From contig JASANZ010002106.1 of NCBI GenBank assembly GCA_030849805.1, forward strand, positions 1 through 46,325: DNA of 46,325 nt. The letters run 5' to 3'. Below are positions 28,716 through 37,230 of the stretch, in pieces. This DNA comes from Sergeia podlipaevii (Eukaryota > Euglenozoa > Kinetoplastea > Trypanosomatida > Trypanosomatidae). Under the pieces are notes generated by a model that was not told the DNA's origin, did not search any database, and saw only the letters and a list, made by a program, of their open reading frames with translations. Within the stretch, counting starts at the first letter, position 1; every line of letters begins with the position of its first letter. A program made the position numbers and the translations under genes.

Positions 28716-29750
28716 ATGAAAGTCGTACCACCGAACTTTGGCAATGTAGAGGAGCACATTTATCGTTGTGGAGCTCCACAGCCGCGCCACTACGGCTTTC
28801 TCGCCTCTCTACACCTCAAGACGTGTGTCTTGCTGACAGACACACACGACGAGTCCTTTATTTGCTGGCTGCGTGAGTGTGGGGTGACGCTCCTATGCCC
28901 GCTTTCTGTTCCTACCCACGGCGAGGAAGGGAGAAGAGAGGATGATGAAAGTACAGCGGTCATGGTGGACGGCACTTTGGGTGCTCGCGAAGGACAAGCG
29001 GCGGAGGCGGTGACCCAGGTGATGATACCTGGCGATGCTGGCGAGGGCGGCGACGGACTCGGTCTGCCAGGAGGCTCCTCTATGAGCAACCAAATTGTGT
29101 CTCGCGGGAGCGGTACTAGCGGTGGAACTGGAGGCGGTGACGGTGGCGCTGGTGGCGAGGACAGAGAAAGCACCGCTTCGCCAGCCAATACAGAACTGAA
29201 TAGCAATATCAACGTTAATAGTGGAGGTATGGGTGGTGGCGGCGGCGCTGGAGGCAATAGACCAGCTTCTAACGTGGCACGCTTCTTGAAGGAGAACACC
29301 TCTGGCAGAGGCGGCCATTCGATGTATTCGCCCATCACAGACCGGCAAGGCGGTTTTCCTGTTGCTGTCTCGTCAGCAGCGCGCATGTCGGCTCAGCAGC
29401 GCATGCAGTACTATACTCTCAAATCAGGACCATCCTCTGGGGCCCCGCATCGCGGACTCATGACACTCTCCGAACCTGTCGTGGTTGACATTTTGCATGT
29501 TCTGCTGGATCCTAGGAACTGCCCGCTACTTATTACGTGTGCGAAGGGAAGATACCGCACTGGGATCGTGTGTGGCTGCCTCCGGAAGCTACAGAGGTGG
29601 AACTTGGTCTCTATTCTTGAAGAGTACCGCCGCTTTGCTGGAGAGAAGACACGCGCAGATAATGAGGAGTTCATTGAACTTTTTGATAAGGACCTTGTAT
29701 GCTTGGAGTTGCCGGATGGACGAAGACCAACGATCTTGTACGATGCTTGA
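28716..29750 (+). CDS. Atypical PFA-DSP (Siw14-like) phosphatase with large Gly-rich insertion
   Basis: 344 residues from ATG 28716 to TGA. Two separated blocks match plant-and-fungi atypical dual-specificity phosphatases, whose best known activity is removal of the 5-beta phosphate from inositol pyrophosphates. The first is VVPPNFGNVEEHIYRCGAPQ with HLKTCVLLTDTH and CGVTLLCPLSVP (3-65). The second is VVVDILHVLLDPRNCPLLIT, then CAKGRYRTG (275-283) and CLRKLQRWNLVSILEEYRRF (about 286-305). The CX5R loop is intact (C275, R281), but the residue before Cys is Thr274 where the family has His. About 180 residues rich in Gly, Ser and Asn (about 66-248) separate the blocks, including the place where the general acid is usually found, so activity is uncertain. 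Likely cytosolic; no membrane segment. Confidence 0.85.
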   Translation: MKVVPPNFGNVEEHIYRCGAPQPRHYGFLASLHLKTCVLLTDTHDESFICWLRECGVTLLCPLSVPTHGEEGRREDDESTAVMVDGTLGAREGQAAEAVTQVMIPGDAGEGGDGLGLPGGSSMSNQIVSRGSGTSGGTGGGDGGAGGEDRESTASPANTELNSNINVNSGGMGGGGGAGGNRPASNVARFLKENTSGRGGHSMYSPITDRQGGFPVAVSSAARMSAQQRMQYYTLKSGPSSGAPHRGLMTLSEPVVVDILHVLLDPRNCPLLITCAKGRYRTGIVCGCLRKLQRWNLVSILEEYRRFAGEKTRADNEEFIELFDKDLVCLELPDGRRPTILYDA

Positions 29751-30438
29751 AAGAAGAAGAAGAAAGGGAAAAGAAACATACGTGCATGACATGAAACGCC
29801 GAGAAGTAGGTTTTTTAAAAAAGAAATTGCTTGACTTATAAGCGTCGCTTTTCACATTTTTTTTTCTTGTTGTTTGTTCCTTGCGTGCACGTCTTGCGAT
29901 GTTGCGTAGCGGATGCTTTCTTTGTGGATAAGGAGCATGCCATTTCCGAACCTAGGAATTGTGTACATGACAAAGAAAAATAATCATATATGGAGGCGCT
30001 GAGAGCTATGCCGCCACTTTTTTTTTTTGATTTTCATTCAAAACAATAACTAATGATATATATAGTCTCAAGCTCACACTTCTGCACTTGCTACTCTTGT
30101 ATTGATCGTATCTTTTAGATGACTTGCATTTGATTATTTACTTTCTTTCTTTTGTTATACATGCTCCACTTATTCTTTATACATATGTCCTGCTGTTGAC
30201 ATAGCCTAGAACGAATCAGAAGCAAAGTAAAGTATCTTTTTGATATAGGAGAGTTCCAGGAAACACACGCGCGGAAGTGTCTACACACTTTCACATTTTG
30301 TTTTAGCACTTACATAGTTACATATCAAGATACACACACACACTCACAAAACTTACATTGAAGATCAAGAGAGAGAGAGAGAGAAATAGCTTTTTATTTT
30401 AACGAGTTTTTTCCTTTTATTACTGCATTACCTTCACA
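29751..30438. other. Intergenic spacer
   Basis: No gene seen. It holds T and A homopolymers, AT-rich DNA, (CA)n near 30330-30342, (GA)n near 30368-30384 and a T-rich tract at about 30390-30420 before the next start. Confidence 0.5.
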
Positions 30439-31026
30439 ATGATGCGCTACTCGCACCCGTGTCGAGCTGCTCTTGCTCCTGCTTTTCAGCATGCCTGCTG
30501 CAGCCGCCGCGGACTTGCGATGAACCACTTCAGTGCCTCCGTGCGTATGGGCATTCCTGCCATCACTGCTGCAAGTACCGCTGTTTCTCCCCTGCTCGTG
30601 CAGTGCCGCACGCAGTACTCGCAGACCCCAGGCAAGCGTGACCAGGAGGCGTTTCTTTCTCAGTATGACCCCATGGAGGTGCTCGGTCTTCATGACGATT
30701 GCACCATCGAGGATATCGATAAGGCCTTTACAGAGAAGGCGGCTAAGTATGGCCCCAAGGGACAGTTTCCGGACGCAAAGATGGTGGACCGCGTGTTTCG
30801 TGCGCATGAGATTCTGAAGGACCCTGATTCCCCATACTACCTCAAAGCACATAGTAGTCAGTTTGATAGGCAGCGGCTGCAGTTTCAGCTTCTTCCAAAG
30901 AACAAGCGCCGGTTGATTGAGTTCCAGGTGGGTATTCTTATGACTTGTGCCTTGGGTCTGGGAGTGTTGCTGATTTTGCTTGTACTTCGTCCTATGAAGC
31001 ACTCGTTGCGCTCGGCTACTCGCTAA
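30439..31026 (+). CDS. J-like (degenerate DnaJ) protein, mitochondrial, C-terminal membrane anchor
   Basis: 195 residues from the first of two adjacent ATG codons (30439) to TAA. The N-terminal 60 residues are rich in Arg, Ala and Ser and lack acidic residues, as in a mitochondrial presequence. A J-domain-like fold follows: DPMEVLGLHDDCTIEDIDKA (77-96), FTEKAAKYGPKG and VDRVFRAHEILKDPDSPYY (about 116-134). The HPD tripeptide needed to stimulate Hsp70 ATPase is absent; YGP stands near its place. A hydrophobic helix at about 163-183 (QVGILMTCALGLGVLLILLV) precedes a short basic tail. It resembles J-like proteins such as those of the mitochondrial import motor, which bind without stimulating, but no specific orthologue is assigned. 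Confidence 0.78.
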   Translation: MMRYSHPCRAALAPAFQHACCSRRGLAMNHFSASVRMGIPAITAASTAVSPLLVQCRTQYSQTPGKRDQEAFLSQYDPMEVLGLHDDCTIEDIDKAFTEKAAKYGPKGQFPDAKMVDRVFRAHEILKDPDSPYYLKAHSSQFDRQRLQFQLLPKNKRRLIEFQVGILMTCALGLGVLLILLVLRPMKHSLRSATR

Positions 31027-31582
31027 AGTGTTGTAGTCGTTGTGGTGTCTGCTTTCACAGTCATGTATGATTTTTTTCTCTCTCTCCCTATATGTGTGTG
31101 TGTGCATGCGTTGTTAACTACTTCATTGATGATCTCTGTTGTAGTTGTTGTTGATTTGTGTAGGGAAGGAAATGGCGCTTCACAGGAAGAAGAAAAGAGA
31201 ACACATGCTTTACAACAACAACATAAATAAATAAAAATAATTACTTCTCACTCCGCCTCCATTTTTTTTTTTTTTTTTGTGCTATCGGTCTGTCTCTATT
31301 CGACGTAAGACAGGTGCACAAACAGTGCTACTGGGAGAGAGGTACGTACGTGTGTTCTCTCTTCTCGTAGGTGCTTGTTGCGGAGCTGGCTTGCCTAGTG
31401 CATATTTTTTCTCCTTCTCTTTTTGCATTTTCATTCTTTTTCCTTCTTCTCTTTTTTTTTTCCCCCATCCTTTGTAGAACAGCTCTCTTTGCCCCCCCCC
31501 CTTCGTCTATTTCAGCACATATCAAATTTGTCGTTACTGCCGTGGTGGGCTTTCTAATATATATATAACAGTGGAGGGGGAC

Positions 31583-31599
31583 TTCTTTTTGTTCTGCAG
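31583..31599 (+). promoter_or_regulatory. Putative spliced-leader acceptor site for the ARMH1-like gene
   Basis: A pyrimidine run with a TTCTGCAG end places AG at 31598-31599. The resulting leader of about 102 nt contains a 26-base GA repeat and no ATG before 31702. Confidence 0.45.
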
Positions 31600-31625
31600 C
31601 ATCAACCGTCATTAGCGGACTGGCA

Positions 31626-31651
31626 AGAGAGAGAGAGAGAGAGAGAGAGAA
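31626..31651 (+). repeat. (GA)n microsatellite in probable 5' leader
   Basis: About 13 GA units between the best acceptor AG (31598-31599) and the start codon at 31702. A purine repeat here supplies many AG dinucleotides that might act as alternative acceptors. Confidence 0.8.
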
Positions 31652-31701
31652 GGAAAGGAGGGGTATAATTCATCTTTGTTTTGTATTCTACATAAGTAGA
31701 C

Positions 31702-33846
31702 ATGCACAGTAAAAAAGAGGTTGGGCGTATAGTACGCGCTAACGCGGCCAAGGTGACGCGGCGGCAGCAGCTCGATGCCGCGCTGAGTCCCAGTCTCCAC
31801 GGCATCCGCGCTGCCGCATGGTTACCGATATGGGATAAGGGCCTCAAGGCGTCTCGCGTCCATCTTCTAGAGGCATTCCTGATTCTACACTCTGAAAATA
31901 ACATTAGCGCCATGGAGGCCGATCTCGGCGACGCCGCCCCACTTCTGTTCACCCGATTTACCTCCTGGTTGCGCCTCACGTACAAGATGCTTGAGAAGAA
32001 GCCAGCGGGAGGGAGTGGCTCCAGCGGTGACGGAGGGTTTTTGAAATCAGTAGCGCCTGCTGCTGCTGCTGCTGCTGCTGTTGCTGCTGCAGCCGACAAG
32101 ACGACGGCGGGTGTCGCGAACGCCACGCAGACCAGTCCTGGCGCACGACTGGAGGCGCTCATTGCTCAGCGGGAAGATGCAAGGACTGTCGCTGAAGCGA
32201 AGGTCTCTGTCCGTGACGGGGATACGCGGAGAAGTGAGGGCACAGTTGGAAAGAAGGACACGAAGCCGGAGTCCGCTGCTGCTGCCGCTGCTTCGACAGG
32301 GATCAATGAAGCCCCGACGCCTCTCTTACTGTTAGTGAGGGCCCTCACGGTGTTTGTGCGTGGTGCGTCTTACCTGACGCAGCTGGTGGAGGCAGGTGTT
32401 GCGGGAGCACTAACGGATTGCCTGGAGTGCGGTTCTGTGGCTCACCCACTGTCCTGTATTGTCAATGGAGGAGGCAAAAATAGGGTAACATACGGCTCTT
32501 CTGCATCTGCTGCTGCTGTACCAAATAGCAATGGCAATGCGGTGGGAGCTGGCGTGCTTGGAGGAGGTACTGCTGCTCCTTCTACTTGTCTTAGTGGTGG
32601 TGGTGGCGCTGGTGCTGGAAGTGATGAGGTTGTGTATCGTCTTCTTACTGGGCAGGAACGGCGAGCTATTCTTACTCTGCTTATTTTTATGTCTAATGCG
32701 GGCCGTGTGTACCGCGAGATGATCTGTGAAGAGCAAGGCCTCACCGCACTGTTTCACACGATGCAACGCGAGACAATCCCTGAGCTCTCGGCGCTGATGA
32801 CGGAGCTGTTTCTCGTGCTCGGCCAGGGCAACCCGCGTGTCGCCGCACTCGTCTACGCTGGTTTGGTGAGAGTGATCATGTGCTACCCTGATGCCATTGA
32901 ACGCGGCGTGTTTGGCTCTAGGGGAGTTTCCTCACCTCCTTCCAAAGAGGTGGCGTCTGCCCTTGGCAGTGGCAGCGATGTGCTACAGGCGACAGTCTCC
33001 GAGGAGGTAGTTTTGCAGGCTGCTCGCGCGCTGCGAGGCTTGCAGCTTGCCAAGGAGGCACATCACTACAGCAATCACCACGATGATGCACTTGTGGATC
33101 AAGTACCGATCGTAGGTCTTGCCGGGAGCGGCGGGGCCACGGTGGGCTCTATTGTGCAGAGTTCCACGCCTGGCTCGTTCCTTGTTGATCCACTGCTGCG
33201 AGAGACGAGCAAGGAAGAGTTTCTAGACACGCTGTTCTATCTCACTTTGCACGAGTGCAACACGCGCTTCCGCGTTGAAGGTAACGAGTTGCTCACATTA
33301 GTAGCCAAGAACATCCAGTTAACTCGCTCTATACTCGTTCGCTGCTTGGATGCTCTCGACGACGATCTTTTTCTCATTGCAGACGAGGATGACACGGTGG
33401 CCATGACGCTACGTCAGCGTCGACAGATGTCTTGTGGCCGCACTGCGGTGCAAATCCTGCTCTCTCGCCCTATGACACCGGAGCGCATGAATGTGATCAT
33501 GCAACTCATTGCACTTCGCAGTGCTCACATGACAATTCTCAAATACCTGCGCATGACTGACAATGGCGATACCGCGGCAGTGTTGGACTGCTGTAAGGTT
33601 CTACAGCTGATTGCGCGCGCATCGGATGAGCAGCAGCGAGCGCAACTGCAGCACAATTTGAGCTCTGCTAACGGCGCCACGACGGTGGCCTCAGCTCTCT
33701 TGAAGATTGGCCACACCATTCGCGATACAGTGGGCAGCTCGCTTTATCAAGTGCTCTTGTTTCAAGATATTACGGAGGAGGAGGGTTTTGCTATCCTGCG
33801 CGCCGCGCGTGCGATGGCGTCTGCAGGGTCTATGACGTTGCGATGA
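31702..33846 (+). CDS. ARMH1-like armadillo-helical protein, probably flagellar
   Basis: 714 residues from ATG 31702 to TGA. The conserved core follows animal ARMH1 (armadillo-like helical domain containing 1): WDKGLKASRVHLLEAFLILH (about 44-64), APLLFTRFTSWLRLTY (about 79-94), LLLVRALTVFVRGASYLTQL (about 210-230), then AILTLLIFMSNAGRVYREMI followed by CEEQGL (about 319-346) and VLGQGNPRVAALVYAGLVRV (about 372-391). ARMH1 occurs mostly in ciliated organisms, so a flagellar or basal-body role is likely but inferred. The remainder (about 510-700) is more helical repeat (EFLDTLFYLTLHECNTRFRV, LARSAHMTILKYL-like). The insertions at about 98-205 and 255-315 are Ala/Gly-rich, one containing a GCT-encoded Ala tract. 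There is no membrane segment. Confidence 0.8.
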   Translation: MHSKKEVGRIVRANAAKVTRRQQLDAALSPSLHGIRAAAWLPIWDKGLKASRVHLLEAFLILHSENNISAMEADLGDAAPLLFTRFTSWLRLTYKMLEKKPAGGSGSSGDGGFLKSVAPAAAAAAAVAAAADKTTAGVANATQTSPGARLEALIAQREDARTVAEAKVSVRDGDTRRSEGTVGKKDTKPESAAAAAASTGINEAPTPLLLLVRALTVFVRGASYLTQLVEAGVAGALTDCLECGSVAHPLSCIVNGGGKNRVTYGSSASAAAVPNSNGNAVGAGVLGGGTAAPSTCLSGGGGAGAGSDEVVYRLLTGQERRAILTLLIFMSNAGRVYREMICEEQGLTALFHTMQRETIPELSALMTELFLVLGQGNPRVAALVYAGLVRVIMCYPDAIERGVFGSRGVSSPPSKEVASALGSGSDVLQATVSEEVVLQAARALRGLQLAKEAHHYSNHHDDALVDQVPIVGLAGSGGATVGSIVQSSTPGSFLVDPLLRETSKEEFLDTLFYLTLHECNTRFRVEGNELLTLVAKNIQLTRSILVRCLDALDDDLFLIADEDDTVAMTLRQRRQMSCGRTAVQILLSRPMTPERMNVIMQLIALRSAHMTILKYLRMTDNGDTAAVLDCCKVLQLIARASDEQQRAQLQHNLSSANGATTVASALLKIGHTIRDTVGSSLYQVLLFQDITEEEGFAILRAARAMASAGSMTLR

Positions 33847-33939
33847 TGACATAGTCTTCTATTTTTCTTTCTATTCTCCTCCCCCCCCTCTTTTCCTTAC
33901 ATGTCATCGCGTCAGGAATGGTGTGCCTTTTTGAATACC

Positions 33940-33978
<39 letters not shown>

Positions 33979-34765
33979 TGTAAATCATGGTTGAAAAGCT
34001 TTATGAAGGGGAAGAGAGGGGATGGGAGGAGAGGGGAAGCGACGACGTATTAATGTATAGTTACCACCTCCCTCCCTCTTTGCTTTTCTTTCCCACATGT
34101 GACCTTTTCACTTCTTTCGTTTCTTCTCCTGTATCACTTTGTTTTGCTTGTTTCAATTATTGCCTGTATGCACTTCACTGTAAAAAATAATCATAATAAA
34201 AAAAAAAATTTACTTGACCACGCCCGCTTGTCGTTTTATTTAGTTATTTATTTATAAAGTTATTTTTGCTTGTATCGTTTCTTTGCTTTCAATTCTTTGA
34301 TATGCATATCTCATTGATATCTTCTACACCTTTTTTTTTCTTTTCACTCTATCTTACAATAATAATAATGACTGGCATCATTAACTGTTCACCCCCTTTC
34401 TGGGAGTCTACTCCAATCCAGATCTACTTAGTATCCACCAAAAAACCGAAAAAAGCATTTCTTTTTCAAATCAATCCTTTGGAAGAGAAGCTATTCTCTC
34501 ACTATTTGTTATTACTTTTTAACAAGCACTACAGCACCCCTGAAAAGGTCATCAAGAGAGAAGTAAAGTGTGCGAAAAAAAAAAGTAATAAAAGAGAAAG
34601 TTTGATATACATACATACAAGTATAGCGCTGTTTTTTTTTTTTAACCAACAAAAGTTAGCTTAAAAAAAGAGATAGAAGAAGAACAACAAAACACTCTCT
34701 CACACACACCCCCCTTTTCAATCACATAAAAGCACATCTTTTATCTCCTACTTCAAAAAAAAAAG
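33847..34765. other. Intergenic spacer with long CA repeat
   Basis: No credible gene. A (CA)n tract spans about 33944-33976. The region from 34190 to 34760 is strongly AT-rich. An open frame from ATG 34368 was considered and rejected. A T-rich tract at about 34630-34642 and downstream AG sites probably serve SCD6; no ATG lies between 34645 and 34765. Confidence 0.5.
33944..33976 (+). repeat. (CA)16 microsatellite
   Basis: Perfect alternating CA of about 33 bases in the 3' region of the ARMH1-like gene, the longest CA tract in the window. Confidence 0.85.
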
Positions 34766-35671
34766 ATGACTACCCCTGACGCCTCTGTTGGCAGCCGTAT
34801 CTGCTTGGTCAGCAACCACAACATCCGGTACGAAGGTATGCTTCACAACATTGATGCCGAGGAAAACACCGTCAGCCTTACGAACGTCCGCATTTACGGC
34901 ACGGAGGGCCGCAAGAACGGCCTGGATGAGGTGCCCCCGAGCGACCAGCTCTTCGAGTACATCGTCTTCCGCGGTGCTGACATTCGTGACTTGACCCTGT
35001 TTGAGAAGAAGTCAGAGGAGCGTCCACTGAACGCCGACCCCGCTGTCATCAAGGCGACTCCCGCCCGTGGTGGCGCCGGCGCTGTGCCGATGCCTCGTGG
35101 AGGCGTGAACGCTAGCGCCAACAGCACTAACAATAATAACACCCCTGGCTTCAGCACTGGTCGTGGCTTCTACGACAACCCCAGCAACCCTCGTGATGCC
35201 GGCAACAACAATCGCCGCGGCGGTTTGGGCGGCAACTACGGTGGCAATAACAACAATCACCACGGTGGCGGCGGTCGCTACAGCCGTGGTGGGTCCGGCG
35301 GTGGTCGCGGCGGCAACTTCCGTCGTCGCCAGGACGGCCACACGGGCCAGGACTTCCGTCCTGCCACCGGCTCTGCCAAGGAGGAGTTCAAGGAGGACTT
35401 CGACTTCACCAAGAGCCGCGAGGAGTTTGAGAAGAAAAAGAACGAGTTTGAGAAGGCCAAGGAGGATGTCAAGAATCAGCCAAAGGCATATAGCAAGTCT
35501 TTCTTCTTCGATACCATCTCTTGCGATCAGAAGGACAGGAACCAGGGCCGTCGCATGGATCGCGATGACATGAGGAAGGCTGACACGGAAACCTTTGGCT
35601 CCGAGATGGTCGGCAGCATGCGTGGCTTCCGCCGTGGCCGTGGTGGCCGTGGTCGCTACCAGCGCTATTAG
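34766..35671 (+). CDS. SCD6: SCD6/LSM14-family P-body protein
   Basis: 301 residues from ATG 34766 to TAG. SCD6 represses translation and nucleates P-bodies with the DEAD-box helicase DHH1 in the cytoplasm; in trypanosomes it is a known P-body component. The N-terminal LSm14 domain (about 1-80) is clear: VGSRICLVSNHNIRYEGMLH, SLTNVRIYGTEGRK and FRGADIRDLTLFE. A Gly/Asn/Arg-rich middle with RGG motifs follows (about 90-195). Three C-terminal family motifs are present in order: the FDF box around DFDFTKSREEFEK (about 211-223), the FFD box around SKSFFFDTIS (243-252) and the TFG box ending ETFGSEM (275-281). A short RG-rich tail ends the protein. Strong use of C-ending codons suggests high expression. 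It is followed by an unusually long gene-free stretch. Confidence 0.95.
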   Translation: MTTPDASVGSRICLVSNHNIRYEGMLHNIDAEENTVSLTNVRIYGTEGRKNGLDEVPPSDQLFEYIVFRGADIRDLTLFEKKSEERPLNADPAVIKATPARGGAGAVPMPRGGVNASANSTNNNNTPGFSTGRGFYDNPSNPRDAGNNNRRGGLGGNYGGNNNNHHGGGGRYSRGGSGGGRGGNFRRRQDGHTGQDFRPATGSAKEEFKEDFDFTKSREEFEKKKNEFEKAKEDVKNQPKAYSKSFFFDTISCDQKDRNQGRRMDRDDMRKADTETFGSEMVGSMRGFRRGRGGRGRYQRY

Positions 35672-37071
35672 AAAGGAATGAGAGGAGGAGTACATGCCTC
35701 TTCTTTTTTCTTGTTAGGGATGAAAGCTAAAGAAAGAAAGAAAGGAAAAGGAAGAGGAAGGAATATGGGAAGGAAAGTATAGGGCGGCAAATGCTATTGA
35801 CACTTGCTGTGGCAGCTCCACATCTTTTCTTTTTGTTCTTCTTTCGTTTCTTTTGTTCTATTTTTACGAAACGGTTTTCTGCTGTTTTTTTTTTCTTTTT
35901 TGTTTGTTTCTCTCTACTTTCTTTACCTATATCGAAGTTGTTACACTTAAAAGGAAACAAAGAGCGAGTGAGCGAGAGAGACAAACATATAAAAAGAATA
36001 AAGTAGCGCCAAAATCAAACATTTTATTTTTATTTACGTTATCTACTTTTCTTTCGTATGGGGAGGGAGAGAAAAAAAAAAAGATGACATTTGGAAGCAC
36101 GCAAGGGGAAATGAAAAAAAAAAAGAAAGAATCTGAAGAAAGCAGGACTGGGAAAGAAAATTTTTTAAATGAAATTTATGAAAGGGGGGGGGGAAAGGCA
36201 ACAGTGAATGAAACTGCAAAGGTTTTTACTTTGAGGAGGGAAGGGGGGTGTCTATGCGCAAGCGGTAGCTATCATGGTTGAACCTTGATGCCATTATTGG
36301 CTGACATCTCTGTGTATGTATGAAAGAGAAGATTTATGATTGTTACACATGTTCTCAAGATGGTGTACAGCTCCCTCTCTCTTTTCCTTGTGCTCACCAG
36401 TAGTACCGATGGAGATACATACAGACATTCATACATACATGCACAATATTTACATATAAATAATTAAATAAATATATATATGTATATGTATAGCTTTTGT
36501 TGTCGTTATCCCGTAAGCGCGCTCGGTGTAGTATGGAGTGGGCATATACTTTGACCATTCTCTGTATATCTTATCAAACGGACGGTGTGCATTTTTTTTT
36601 TCTCACCTTTTTCAATTTTCTGTTTTTTTATTTTGAAAGGCAAATTAATTTGTCGCTACTTTTTTTTTCCTCACTCGTTGCCTTTGTGAAGTGGAGGCTC
36701 TGTTTATTTTTCCCTCCCTTCTTTCCTCTCTTTTCTGCCTTCTTCTTTTTCTTTACGTACATATATATAGCATATCTATATATATGTGTGCGCGTCATCA
36801 TTATTATTATCTGTTGTTTAGCAGGATCAACTTCTGTACGTGCACAGTATATATATATTTTATCTTAAAAGAAAGTTGTGGGTAAAAAAGAGTGAAAAAC
36901 GTTGAAAAGAAAATATGCACTGCGGGGGAAAAGAAAAAGTGTATGATTATGTCCTTCTTCTCTTTAGTATTGTTTTTTTTCTTTCTCTCTTCTGCTCTTG
37001 AAGTGAATGCGGACACGCATAATTTATTTATCTTCATTTTTTCTGTTATTCGTCTTCTTCTTTATTCGCCC

Positions 37072-37230
37072 ATGACAAACATGGGTGGTGTTGATGAATG
37101 CGGTTTTTGTCGCGTACCAGCGCGTGAGGAGCTATCTCTCGCGATGAGAAGGGATAGTAGGGGTACGTGTGTTCCTCTGAGCGTAGACATAGCACATGGA
37201 GTAGTACTCGCACACATATACTTTCGCTGA
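37072..37230 (+). other. Possible short ORF (53 codons) in a GC-richer island
   Basis: ATG 37072 (MTNMGGVDECGFCR) to TGA 37231-37233. It stands in a local rise of GC content within AT-rich spacer, and a pyrimidine tract of about 50 bases lies directly upstream (about 37024-37070). The composition (balanced charged, Cys and small residues, no homopolymer-derived runs) is more protein-like than other spacer frames. It matches no family I know. It could equally be chance or a gene remnant. Confidence 0.25.

Larger units (their letters stand above)
31027..31701. other. Intergenic spacer with GA repeat leader
   Basis: No gene seen. It contains poly-T at about 31262-31278, a C-rich run near 31493-31501, an AT run near 31556-31567, an acceptor-like TTCTGCAG at 31592-31599 and (GA)n at 31626-31651 within the likely leader of the next gene. 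Confidence 0.5.

Noticed and set aside
34368..34664. Open frame of about 98 codons upstream of SCD6
   Set aside because: It is very AT-rich, and its residues come from homopolymer tracts (Lys and Phe runs); it has no motif and overlaps the probable SCD6 splice signal.
36085..36281. Lys-rich open frame from ATG 36085
   Set aside because: Composition comes from poly-A tracts; no coding signature.
37086..37180. C/D-box-like pattern (TGATGA 37092-37097, GCGATGA 37141-37147, CTGA 37177-37180)
   Set aside because: Spacing is plausible for a C/D snoRNA but the first C-box base is T, no terminal stem is visible, and there is no tandem copy; too weak to call.
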